Translations under genes and position numbers: made by a program
Shown here: piece after piece, positions 1-7,599 of the stretch
Position numbering within the stretch: position 1 is the stretch's first letter
Layout: each line of letters starts with the position of its first letter
Notes under the pieces: generated by a model
The model's input: the letters and a program-made list of their open reading frames with translations, nothing else
What the model was told of the DNA's origin: nothing
Database searches by the model: none
Assembly: GCF_008632125.1 (NCBI RefSeq)
Contig: NZ_VWRN01000006.1
Location: 1 to 64,000 of the forward strand
DNA: 64,000 bases
Direction of reading: 5' to 3'
DNA from: Cupriavidus cauae
GTDB taxonomy: Bacteria > Pseudomonadota > Gammaproteobacteria > Burkholderiales > Burkholderiaceae

Positions 1-483
1 CGCCAACGGCGCCGGCGTCGCCCGCGGCAGCGTACCGCGCGCCGCCAGCGGCCGGGCCGGCAAGGCAATCGTCTGGCGCGCGCCGTCGCGCTCGATCACG
101 ACCGCGCGGTCGCGGATCTCGACCAGCCGGATCTGCGGCGACAGCGCGGCGCCGGCGCGCAGCGCCTTGGGCGGACCGTTGTCGATCGACACCACCGCCG
201 CGCCGCCGCCCACCGGGTCGGCGATCACGCCAAGCAGCTGCACGTCTCGCACGCCGGCTTGCGGACTGCCGCCGAACAGCGTCGCGATGGCGCCGGTCTC
301 GACCGCCTCGGTCTGCGCCACGCGCGCGGTCTTCGGCACGGGGATCGTGTCCATCGCGCTGAAGGTCAGCACCCATCGCGTCGCCAGCGCGCACAGCGCG
401 ACGAACAGCAGCAGCGTGGCGATGCGCGGCAGCCAGGCGGCGCCGGCATCGAAACGGAAAGCGGATGGCAGGGACAGTGGCAC
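1..483 (-). CDS. gspC: Type II secretion protein GspC (partial, 3' end beyond window)
   Basis: Inner-membrane clamp protein of the type II secretion system, linking the inner-membrane platform to the secretin GspD through its periplasmic HR domain. The 161 codons present show a short basic N-terminus, one membrane segment (about residues 20-42, LPRIATLLLFVALCALATRW) and then the HR region with the motif LFGG followed by VQLLGVIADPVGGGAAVVSI, typical of GspC. An in-frame TGA lies about 60 bases upstream, and GTG at 483 is the first likely start, with no clear ribosome-binding site. It is transcribed away from gspG, as in relatives. The C-terminal region is outside the window. Confidence 0.85.
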   Translation of the reverse strand, partial: MPLSLPSAFRFDAGAAWLPRIATLLLFVALCALATRWVLTFSAMDTIPVPKTARVAQTEAVETGAIATLFGGSPQAGVRDVQLLGVIADPVGGGAAVVSIDNGPPKALRAGAALSPQIRLVEIRDRAVVIERDGARQTIALPARPLAARGTLPRATPAPLA

Positions 484-883
484 GAGGTCGCGTCGGGCGG
501 ACCGGGATGGCCGCCGCAGGTTGTCGATGGCGGCAAGCGTAACAGAGCGTCATGGCGATTGTCTTGCAACCCGCATGACGGCGGCGGCCGCGGCCGTCGG
601 GGCCGGCGCGGCAACGAACATGGCAGCCGGCGGGGCGACGACGCAGCAGCCGACGTGGCAGCCGGCGGGGCAACGACGCAGCAGCCGACGCGGCAGCCGG
701 CGGCCGCAACGACGTAGCAGCCGACACGGCAACCAACGTGGCCGCCGACGGGGCCGCGATGTCGGTGCTCGTCGGGTACCGAGGCGTCACAAGCCGCGGG
801 TATACTGGACGACCATCCACCGGTGCGCGACGCGGTCGCCGCGCCGGCTTCGACTCCGTCGACAACCTAGGCCTGAAAACCCG
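484..883. other. Divergent gspC-gspG intergenic region
   Basis: Four hundred bases between the divergent gspC and gspG. No convincing gene is seen; open frames here are compositional. It must carry the promoters for both gsp arms, but no clear -35/-10 pair could be picked out. Its main content is a three-copy tandem repeat, listed separately. Confidence 0.5.
621..726. repeat. Tandem repeat, 35-36 bp x 3
   Basis: Three consecutive copies start at 621, 656 and 691, each beginning tggcagccggcgg or cggcagccggcgg and ending in gcagccgac. The first two are nearly identical; the third has a one-base insertion and several changes. It lies in the gspC-gspG promoter region. Confidence 0.85.
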
Positions 884-1372
884 ATGCGCAGAAACACTCC
901 GTCCAGCTCCGCCCTCGCCCGACCCAGCCAACCCGCCGGCGCCGCCCGCCTGCGCCGCCGCCGTGCCGGCTTCACGCTGATCGAGATCATGGTGGTGATC
1001 GTGATTCTCGGCGTGCTGGCGGCACTGGTCGTGCCCAAGATCATGAGCCGCCCGGACGAAGCGCGCATCGTCGCGGCGCGCCAGGACATCTCGTCGATCA
1101 TGCAGGCGCTGAAGCTGTACCGCCTCGACAACAGCCGCTACCCGACCACCGAACAGGGCCTGGCGGCGCTGGTCACCCGCCCCACCACCGAGCCGATCCC
1201 CAACAACTGGAAGGGCGGCGGCTATCTGGAAAAGCTGCCGCGCGACCCCTGGGGCCAGCCGTACCAGTATCTGAACCCCGGCGTGCGCGGGGAGATCGAC
1301 GTGTTCAGCTTCGGTGCCGACGGCCAGGCCGGCGGCAATGGCAACGACGCCGATATCGGCAACTGGGACTAA
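884..1372 (+). CDS. gspG: Type II secretion major pseudopilin GspG
   Basis: Major pseudopilin of the T2SS pseudopilus, processed and N-methylated by the prepilin peptidase. The cleavage motif AG^FTLIEIMVVIVILGVLA starts near residue 28 with Glu at mature position 5. The C-terminal calcium-site region (DVFSFGADGQAGGNGNDADI) and the conserved DPWGQPYQYLNPG block are present. Length is 162 residues. ATG at 884 was chosen because it is the only ATG before the prepilin motif in this frame that does not run into the upstream repeats. The leader of about 29 residues is longer than usual for GspG, so a shorter non-ATG start cannot be excluded. First gene of the rightward gsp operon. Confidence 0.95.
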   Translation: MRRNTPSSSALARPSQPAGAARLRRRRAGFTLIEIMVVIVILGVLAALVVPKIMSRPDEARIVAARQDISSIMQALKLYRLDNSRYPTTEQGLAALVTRPTTEPIPNNWKGGGYLEKLPRDPWGQPYQYLNPGVRGEIDVFSFGADGQAGGNGNDADIGNWD

Positions 1373-1405
1373 GCGTCCCGCCGCCGGCTGACGCCCGTCT
1401 TCATC

Positions 1406-1945
1406 ATGGCCACCGGCGCGCACCGCTCGCATCCATCGCAACCACCGTGCCCACCGGGCGCATCCCGTGCGCGGGGTGCATCGCGGAAGGGCTCGCGCGG
1501 CTTCACGCTGCTCGAACTGCTGGTGGTGATGGTGCTGGCCGGCATCGTGGTGTCGATGGTGGCGATCAACGCCACGCCCAATGAGCGCGGCCGCATCCTC
1601 GACGATGGCCAGAAGGTCGCCCGCCTGTTCGAACTCGCGCAGGAAGAGGCGCAGCTGCGCGCCCGGCCGCTGGCCTGGGAAGCCGATCCGCAGGGCTGGC
1701 GCTTCCTCGAGGCCACGCCGTCCGGCTGGATGCCGCTGCTCGACGACGTCTTCGCGCCGGGCCAGTGGCGGCTGCCGCTGGACCAGGTCGCGGTGACCGC
1801 CGGCGCCGCCGGCCAGGGCGGCGCCCGGCTGGTATTCGGCCGCGAGTGGATCGACGCGCCGCGGCAGCTGGTGCTGGTACGCGGCAATATCCGCGTAGAG
1901 GTGACCGGCGACGGCACCGGCCGCTATTTCGCCAGCGCGCAATGA
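1406..1945 (+). CDS. gspH: Type II secretion minor pseudopilin GspH
   Basis: Minor pseudopilin of the pseudopilus tip complex. The prepilin motif RG^FTLLELLVVMVLAGIVVSM begins at about residue 31, with Glu at mature position 5; the rest fits the GspH/FimT beta-rich fold (WRFLEATPSGWMPLLDD, then a C-terminal VRGNIRVEVTGDGTGR). The product is 179 residues. Its stop codon overlaps the gspI start (ATGA), indicating translational coupling. It follows gspG by 33 bases. Confidence 0.92.
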   Translation: MATGAHRSHPSQPPCPPGASRARGASRKGSRGFTLLELLVVMVLAGIVVSMVAINATPNERGRILDDGQKVARLFELAQEEAQLRARPLAWEADPQGWRFLEATPSGWMPLLDDVFAPGQWRLPLDQVAVTAGAAGQGGARLVFGREWIDAPRQLVLVRGNIRVEVTGDGTGRYFASAQ

Positions 1946-2367
1946 CTCCACACCGCCGCGCCCGCCTTCGCGCGGGAACGCCAAGCCGCCGCCCGCGCGG
2001 CTTCACGCTGATCGAGGTACTGGTCGCGCTGACTATCCTGGCGGTCGCGCTGACCGCCGCGATGCGCGCGATGGGCTCGATGATCGAGGCAGGCGGCTCG
2101 CTGCAGCAGCGCATGCTGGCCGGCTGGAGCGCCGACAACCAGCTGGTCGCGCTGCGCCTGACCAAGACCTGGCCCGAGCCCGGCACGCGCGGCGCGCCCT
2201 GCCCGCAGGGCGGCATCGTGCTCTATTGCGAGCAGACCGTCGCGCCGACGCCGAACCCCGCCTTCCGCCGCGTCGAGATCGCGGTCTATCCGTCCGCCGA
2301 GGACCGCTCGGTGCGGCTCGCCTGGCTGGTCACCATCGTCCCCAATGAAACGCGCAACCTGCTCTGA
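1942..2367 (+). CDS. gspI: Type II secretion minor pseudopilin GspI
   Basis: Minor pseudopilin that nucleates the GspIJK tip complex. Prepilin motif RG^FTLIEVLVALTILAVALTA with cleavage after residue 20 and Glu at mature position 5; the body contains RMLAGWSADNQLVALRL and the C-terminal VRLAWLVTIVP typical of GspI. The ATG at 1942 overlaps the gspH stop by four bases (ATGA). The upstream in-frame open stretch lies inside gspH and is not expected to be translated. Length 141 residues. Confidence 0.93.
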   Translation: MTPHRRARLRAGTPSRRPRGFTLIEVLVALTILAVALTAAMRAMGSMIEAGGSLQQRMLAGWSADNQLVALRLTKTWPEPGTRGAPCPQGGIVLYCEQTVAPTPNPAFRRVEIAVYPSAEDRSVRLAWLVTIVPNETRNLL

Positions 2368-3028
2368 AGCGCGCGGCTTCACGCTGATCGAGATGCTGGT
2401 CGCCATCACGCTGCTGGCCGTGATGGCGGTGATGGGCTGGCGCGGTCTCGACGCGATGACGCGCGGCCGCGAGCGCCTGGTCGACCATGACCAGCGGCTC
2501 GATGCGCTCAAGCTGCTGTACGGCCAGTTCCAGACCGATTGCGAGAACCTGGCCCGTCCCGAGGCGCTGCAGCAAAGCCCGGTCGAACTCGAGGACGGCC
2601 GGCTGCTGCTGGTGCGCGACCGCCGCGAGCCGGGGCTGCCCGGCGCCTGGCAGGTGGTGGCCTACCGGGTCGAGAACGGCGCCGTGGTGCGCGCCGCTTC
2701 CCCGCCGCTGGACAACCGCCAGGGCGTGCAGGCGGCGTTGATCGCGCTGCGCCAGCCGGGCGGCGGCGGCGAGCTGGTGCGGCCGCTGGTGCCCAACGCG
2801 GAAGGGCTGGTCGCGCGCGCCTGGGTCGAGCCCGGCGGCTGGCGCGATACCAGCGGCGAGCTGCGCGCCGCGCTGCGGATCGGCGCGGCCAGCGCGGTGC
2901 CGGCCAGCAATGCGCAGATCGGCGTCCCGGCCGGCGCGCTGCGCGGGCTGGAGCTGGTGGTGCTGGCGCGAATGGGCGACGGCGACACGCCGCGCCGCTT
3001 CGACAAGCTGTGCATGACGGGCCAGTGA
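2345..3028 (+). CDS. gspJ: Type II secretion minor pseudopilin GspJ
   Basis: Minor pseudopilin of the tip complex. Prepilin motif RG^FTLIEMLVAITLLAVMAVM begins at residue 11, with Glu at mature position 5. The body has the GspJ hallmarks WRGLDAMTRGRERL and LQQSPVELEDGRLLLVRDRR. The start lies 23 bases inside the end of gspI, so translation is probably coupled. The 227-residue length is normal for the family. Confidence 0.93.
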   Translation: MKRATCSEARGFTLIEMLVAITLLAVMAVMGWRGLDAMTRGRERLVDHDQRLDALKLLYGQFQTDCENLARPEALQQSPVELEDGRLLLVRDRREPGLPGAWQVVAYRVENGAVVRAASPPLDNRQGVQAALIALRQPGGGGELVRPLVPNAEGLVARAWVEPGGWRDTSGELRAALRIGAASAVPASNAQIGVPAGALRGLELVVLARMGDGDTPRRFDKLCMTGQ

Positions 3029-3041
3029 GCATGAGCACGCC

Positions 3042-4061
3042 ATGAACGGCAGCCCCCGTTTCCCGTCCCTCCGGCCGCGGGCCGGCCGCCAGCGCGGCGC
3101 GGCCGTGGTCACCGCGCTGCTGATCGTCACGCTGGCCGTGGTGGTGGTGTCCGGCCTGCTTTGGCGCCAGCAGGTGCAGATCCGCTCGGTCGAGAACCAG
3201 CGCCTGGCGGCCCAGGCCGCCTGGATCGAGCGGGCCGCGGTGGATTGGGCGCGGCTGATCCTGCGCGACGACCTGCGCCGCTCCAACGTCGACCATCTCG
3301 GCGAGCCGTGGGCCGTGCCGATCGCCGAGACGCGGCTGTCGGACTTCCTCGGCTCCGCGCTGCGCACCGACCGCGCCGGCGAGACCTCCTTCCTGTCCGG
3401 CCGCATTCTCGACGCGCAGGCCCGCTTCAACCTGCGCAATCTGATCACCACCACCGCGGGCGCCAACGGCGGCATCTCGGTGACCATCGACCCGGCCGGG
3501 CTCGCGGCCTATCGGCGTCTGCTGCGCGTGCTGGGCCTGAACCAGGGGCTGGCGGAGGCGACCGCGCGCCATCTGCTCCAGGCCGAGCGGGCCGGCGCCG
3601 GCCGCGCCGGGCTGCGGCCGCCCGACACCCTGGCGGACCTGATGGCCATCCCCGGCTACGAGCCCGACATGCTGCCGGTGCTCGAGCCCTTCGTCGACCT
3701 GCTGCCGGACCGCACGCCGGTCAACGCCAACACCGCCGACCCGGAAGTGCTGGCCGCGGTCATCGACAAGCTGCCGCTGGACCGCGCCCGCGAACTGGTG
3801 CGCCAGCGCGATCGTGCCTATTTCAACAACGTGGGCGACCTGCAGACGCAGTTGCGCGCGATCGCGCCGCAGGCCGATGCCAGCGTCGGCACCGCGCTGG
3901 AAACGCGCTCGCACTACTTCCTGATCTACGGCCTGATCCGCCACGAGCGGGCGATCCGGATGCAGGTCTCGCTGGTGCGGCGCGCGGCGGTCCTGGGCAG
4001 CGCCCAGGCGACGCAGGTGGTCTGGACGCGCGACCTCGAGCGGATGCCGGAGTTGCGATGA
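3042..4061 (+). CDS. gspK: Type II secretion minor pseudopilin GspK
   Basis: Largest minor pseudopilin, which caps the pseudopilus. The N-terminus reads RQRG^AAVVTALLIVTLAVVVV; mature position 5 is Thr rather than Glu, as is characteristic of GspK. A long globular domain follows, with ARFNLRNL and the helix-hairpin-helix-like NANTADPEVLAAVIDKLPLD region. The product is 339 residues. It starts 13 bases after gspJ. A 420-base gap filled with repeats separates it from gspL, unlike the tight packing of the rest of the operon. Confidence 0.93.
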   Translation: MNGSPRFPSLRPRAGRQRGAAVVTALLIVTLAVVVVSGLLWRQQVQIRSVENQRLAAQAAWIERAAVDWARLILRDDLRRSNVDHLGEPWAVPIAETRLSDFLGSALRTDRAGETSFLSGRILDAQARFNLRNLITTTAGANGGISVTIDPAGLAAYRRLLRVLGLNQGLAEATARHLLQAERAGAGRAGLRPPDTLADLMAIPGYEPDMLPVLEPFVDLLPDRTPVNANTADPEVLAAVIDKLPLDRARELVRQRDRAYFNNVGDLQTQLRAIAPQADASVGTALETRSHYFLIYGLIRHERAIRMQVSLVRRAAVLGSAQATQVVWTRDLERMPELR

Positions 4062-4481
4062 GGGCGATGACGGCAATGAGCGCGATGAGGGCGGCGACCG
4101 GGGCGACGACCGGGGCAACGACCGGGGCGGCGACCGGGCGACGAGCGGGGCGACGAGCGGGGCGATGAAGGCGACGAAAGCGATGGCGCCGATCGACATC
4201 CCTTGCCCGGAACACCCGCGCCGCCGGCACTGCGGCCCGCCGCACGCTGCCGAAACGGTTGACGCGAATCCGCCACAAAGGCAAGGTATGCTGATGCCTT
4301 GGCGGAAAGGCATTTACCGGCACCCGGCTGTGCGCACGGCGATCGCCGCCGGCACAGCGGGCACCGCCGACACCGGACCGGCCCGTGCCTTCGCACGAAA
4401 CCGGACCAGCTTGCAGACGCGCCCCCGGGCCGTCGACGATTCCGCCGTCCATCTTTACTGCCGCGCAGCCCCAAGGAAACC
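4062..4481 (+). other. Repeat-filled gap between gspK and gspL
   Basis: Four hundred and twenty bases inside the gsp operon. Open frames cross parts of it, but none shows a domain or a plausible start signal apart from the gspL TTG at the end. The left third is a 12-bp tandem repeat array, listed separately. Nothing recognisable is seen in the remainder. Confidence 0.5.
4091..4161. repeat. Tandem repeat, 12 bp x ~6
   Basis: About six head-to-tail copies of gcgacgaccggg with scattered substitutions and one 11-base copy. The array follows the gspK stop codon directly; degenerate gatga-rich units flank it on both sides. Confidence 0.8.
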
Positions 4482-5972
4482 TTGAGCACCACCCTGTTCG
4501 TCCGCCTGCCGCATCGCCCCCACGATCAACCGCAGCCCTGGCGCTTCGGGGCGCTGCCGTTCGCGCTGGTGCGCGATGCCGCGGCCGCCCAGGGCCGGCG
4601 CGAGCGGACCCCGGCCACCGGCCACCTGTTGCGCGAGGGCTACGCGCCGATCGCCGAGCTGCCGCCGGCCGACCGGCTGGTGCTGATCGTCGCCGCCGCC
4701 GACGTGCTGGTGACCGCCGCCGCGGTGCCGCCGCTGGCGCCAAACCGGCTCAAGCTCGCGCTGCCGAACCTGGTCGAGGATTCGCTGGCGGCCGATGCGC
4801 AGGCCTGCCATATCGCGGTCGGGCCCGAGGCCCCGCAAGCCGGCGCCGATGCCACCAGCGCCGCAGCCGCCGCGCGCGGTCCGCGCCGCCGCCTGCTGAT
4901 GGTGACCGAACGCGCCTGGCTGCGCGCGGTGCTCGACGCCTTCGCCGAACACCGCCATCGCCGCCGCCATCTGCTGCCCGCGCAGTTCTGCCTGCCGCTG
5001 GCTGATAGCGAGTCCGAGGGCGGTGGCACGGCGGCTCCGGCCAACGCATCCGGTCCGGCCGAGCCCTCGGCTGCGCCCGAAGCCGCCTCCCCGTCCGAGC
5101 CGCCCGCCACGCTGGCGCTCGAAGCCGCCTCCAGCGCACTGGCCGCCGCCGCGCCCCTGCTCGAAGGGGAAATGGGCACCGGCGGCACCGGCGCCGGCAC
5201 CGGCCATGCCGCGCCGTTCTGGCAACTGACCGTGCGCACCGAACGCTATCAGGGCTACGGCCTGCTGCTCAGCGACGACGCACTGGCCGCCTGGCAGGCG
5301 CTGGCGCCGGCCGGCATCTGGTACGGCGACCGCGAGGCGGCCGCGCTGCCGACGCTGACCTCGGTACGCCCGCTCGGCTGGCCGGTCTGGATCGAAGGGG
5401 CGCAGGCGAGCCTGCGCGAGCCCTCGCTGGATCTGGCGCAGTTCGACTTCGCGCAGGGCCGCGCCGACCGCTGGAACCTGCGCGCCTGGCGCGCGCCGCT
5501 GGCGCTGGCCGCCGCGCTGCTGGTCGTCCATCTGGTCGCGCTGAACATCCACTGGCTGATGCTGCGCGGCGAACAGGCGCGGCTGCAGCAGGCCCAGACC
5601 CAGCTGCTGCGCAGCGCCTTCCCGCGCATGCCGGTGGTGGTCGACCCGCCGCTGCAGATGCGCCGCCAGGTCGAACAGCTGCGCCTGGCCAGCGGCCGCA
5701 GCACGCCCGACGATTTCCTGCCGCTGGCCGACCGTTTCGCCCAGGCCGGCCGCCAGTTGCCGCCCGACGCGCTGCTCGCCCTCGAGTACCGCGGCCGCGC
5801 ACTGCACGCGACGCTCAAGCCGGGCACCGATACCAATGCGCTGCGCCAGGCCGCGCGCCAGGCGGGACTGTCGATGGAAGAAGACCGCGCGCCGGCCGAC
5901 ACGGGCCGCTCCGGCGGCGGCCCCGCGCCCGCCGGCTCGCGCTGGATCATCAAGCCGGGATCGCTGTCGTGA
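4482..5972 (+). CDS. gspL: Type II secretion inner-membrane protein GspL (TTG start)
   Basis: Bitopic inner-membrane platform protein that recruits the ATPase GspE through its cytoplasmic actin-like domain and pairs with GspM in the periplasm. The cytoplasmic domain spans about residues 1-335, a membrane helix about 338-361 (APLALAAALLVVHLVALNIH), and the periplasmic ferredoxin-like domain follows to residue 496. The start is inferred to be TTG at 4482: AAGGA lies four bases upstream and the resulting N-terminus (STTLFVRLPHRP) matches what GspL proteins look like in this group. The frame remains open further upstream through repeat DNA. A low-complexity Ala/Pro/Glu-rich insert lies near residues 180-235. 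Confidence 0.88.
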   Translation: MSTTLFVRLPHRPHDQPQPWRFGALPFALVRDAAAAQGRRERTPATGHLLREGYAPIAELPPADRLVLIVAAADVLVTAAAVPPLAPNRLKLALPNLVEDSLAADAQACHIAVGPEAPQAGADATSAAAAARGPRRRLLMVTERAWLRAVLDAFAEHRHRRRHLLPAQFCLPLADSESEGGGTAAPANASGPAEPSAAPEAASPSEPPATLALEAASSALAAAAPLLEGEMGTGGTGAGTGHAAPFWQLTVRTERYQGYGLLLSDDALAAWQALAPAGIWYGDREAAALPTLTSVRPLGWPVWIEGAQASLREPSLDLAQFDFAQGRADRWNLRAWRAPLALAAALLVVHLVALNIHWLMLRGEQARLQQAQTQLLRSAFPRMPVVVDPPLQMRRQVEQLRLASGRSTPDDFLPLADRFAQAGRQLPPDALLALEYRGRALHATLKPGTDTNALRQAARQAGLSMEEDRAPADTGRSGGGPAPAGSRWIIKPGSLS

Positions 5973-5995
5973 TGCGCGCCATTTGCTCCCTCCCC

Positions 5996-6080
5996 GCCAT
6001 GTCCGCCATCCCAGCCATGCCCGGCCTCCGCGCCATGTCCGGCCTTTTTGCCATGGCCGCCCTCCCGGCCATGTCCGCTC
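5996..6080. repeat. Tandem repeat, 18 bp x ~5
   Basis: Units beginning gccatg start at 5996, 6014, 6032, 6050 and 6068 (the last is partial), consensus gccatgtccggcctccc. The array fills the gspL-gspM gap and ends just before the gspM ribosome-binding region. Confidence 0.85.
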
Positions 6081-6093
6081 ACCAGGCAACACC

Positions 6094-6720
6094 ATGAACG
6101 ACCGCGCGCACGATCGGCCCACGTCCGCCGCCGCCTCGCGGACCCGCTCAACCGCCGGCCTGGCCGCGCGGCTCGGCAAGCTGCGCCCGCGCCTGCCCGC
6201 CCGCTGGCGCGAGCAGGCCGAGGCCTTCTGGACCGCCCGCAACCCGCGCGAGCAGACCCTGCTGGCGGTCGGCGGCGCGCTGCTGGCGCTGACGATCGGC
6301 TACAGCGTGTTGTGGGAACCGGCCGCCGAAGGCCGCGAGCGGCTGCAGAGGAGCCTGCCGCAACTGCGCGCCGAGCTGGCCGAGATGGAAACGCTGGCGC
6401 AAGAGGCGCGCGGCCTGTCGGCAAGCCCCGCGCCGGCGTTGCGCGGCGAGGCGCTGGTGCAGGCGCTGCGCGACGGCCTGTCCCAGCATGGCCTGACCGC
6501 CAGCCGGGTCGCGCCGACCGGCGACAACACGGTGCAGGTCCAGCTCGACAAGGTGCCGTTCGGCGCGGTGGCCGCCTGGCTGTCGGACGTGCGGCAGCAG
6601 CAGCGGCTGAAGGTCACCGACGCCCGCATTGTCTACGTCGGCGCCACCGCCGTCGTCAACGTCACCGCCACCTTGCAGGGACCCGCCGCCGGGCCCGAAC
6701 GTCCGGGTGGACGTGGCTGA
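6094..6720 (+). CDS. gspM: Type II secretion inner-membrane protein GspM
   Basis: Bitopic platform protein that dimerises with GspL in the periplasm. A basic N-terminus is followed by EAFWTARNPREQTLLAVGG, the usual GspM entry into the membrane helix (about residues 53-72), then a periplasmic coiled coil and a ferredoxin-like domain ending at residue 208 (VQVQLDKVPFGAVAAWL). ATG at 6094 was chosen because it opens directly before this conserved block; the upstream frame is 18-bp repeat DNA. The stop overlaps the gspN start. Confidence 0.9.
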   Translation: MNDRAHDRPTSAAASRTRSTAGLAARLGKLRPRLPARWREQAEAFWTARNPREQTLLAVGGALLALTIGYSVLWEPAAEGRERLQRSLPQLRAELAEMETLAQEARGLSASPAPALRGEALVQALRDGLSQHGLTASRVAPTGDNTVQVQLDKVPFGAVAAWLSDVRQQQRLKVTDARIVYVGATAVVNVTATLQGPAAGPERPGGRG

Positions 6721-7550
6721 TGGCGCGCCTGGAAGCCCTGCGCCTGCGGCGACGCGAGCCGCGGCCTGCCCGCCGCCGCGGCATGCTGCGCTGGGCGCTG
6801 CTGGGCCTGGCCACGGTCGCGGTGACGGTGATTGCCGCGCTGCCGGCGGCCTGGATCGCCGACACCGTCGCCAGCCGGACCGAGGGCCGGGTGCTGCTGG
6901 CCGATGCCGCCGGCTCGCTCTGGCGCGGCAGCGCCACGCTGGCGCTGTCGGCCGGCGCCGGCAGCCGCACCGCCACGGTCCTGCCCGGCCGCCTGCAGTG
7001 GCAGGTCGCGTTCTGGCCGCTGCTGACCGGCTCGCTGCGGCTGGTCGCGCAGCACACCGAGGCGATGCCCGCCCCCGTCACCGTCACGGTGACGCCGGCC
7101 GGCTGGCACGCCCAGTCGGGCTCGATGCGGCTGCCGGCCTCGCTGCTCGAGGGCATCGGCGCGCCGTTCAACACGCTGCGCCCGGACGGCGCGATGCGGC
7201 TGGACTGGAGCGCGCTGGAGGGCCGCTTTCGCGGGGACAAGTCCGATGGCGGCCGGCCGGCGGGGATGTACGGCCACCTGACGCTTCGCATCGACCAAGT
7301 ATCATCGGCCGTCAGCCGTCTGCGGCCGCTCGGCAGCTACCGCGCCGAAATCGACTGGAGCGGCGCCACTGGCATGCTCAGGCTGTCGACCGTGGCGGGC
7401 CCGCTGCACCTGGAGGGCGGCGGACCGCTGGGCCGCCAGGCGCGCTTCGAGGGCACCGCCCACGCGGACCCGGACGCCGCCAATCAGTTGGCCTCCCTAT
7501 TGAGCCTGCTGGGAAGACGTGAGAACAATGTGACCAGGCTGCGCTTCTGA
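6720..7550 (+). CDS. gspN: Type II secretion protein GspN
   Basis: Accessory T2SS protein, present only in some systems; its role is not settled. One N-terminal membrane helix (about residues 23-46, WALLGLATVAVTVIAALPAAW) is followed by a periplasmic domain with the GspN-type motif GSLWRGSATLAL and the repeated LRWQ-like strands. The product is 276 residues. ATG at 6720 overlaps the gspM stop (TGATG), which supports coupled translation. Confidence 0.87.
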   Translation: MARLEALRLRRREPRPARRRGMLRWALLGLATVAVTVIAALPAAWIADTVASRTEGRVLLADAAGSLWRGSATLALSAGAGSRTATVLPGRLQWQVAFWPLLTGSLRLVAQHTEAMPAPVTVTVTPAGWHAQSGSMRLPASLLEGIGAPFNTLRPDGAMRLDWSALEGRFRGDKSDGGRPAGMYGHLTLRIDQVSSAVSRLRPLGSYRAEIDWSGATGMLRLSTVAGPLHLEGGGPLGRQARFEGTAHADPDAANQLASLLSLLGRRENNVTRLRF

Positions 7551-7599
7551 CCCGGCGCAAGGCACCGCCAAGCACCGGAATGCGCAACCAACCGAGCTT

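Noticed and set aside
4165..4485. A 106-codon frame between gspK and gspL
   Set aside because: It starts in repeat DNA and ends over the gspL start; no domain. Part of the gap, not a gene.
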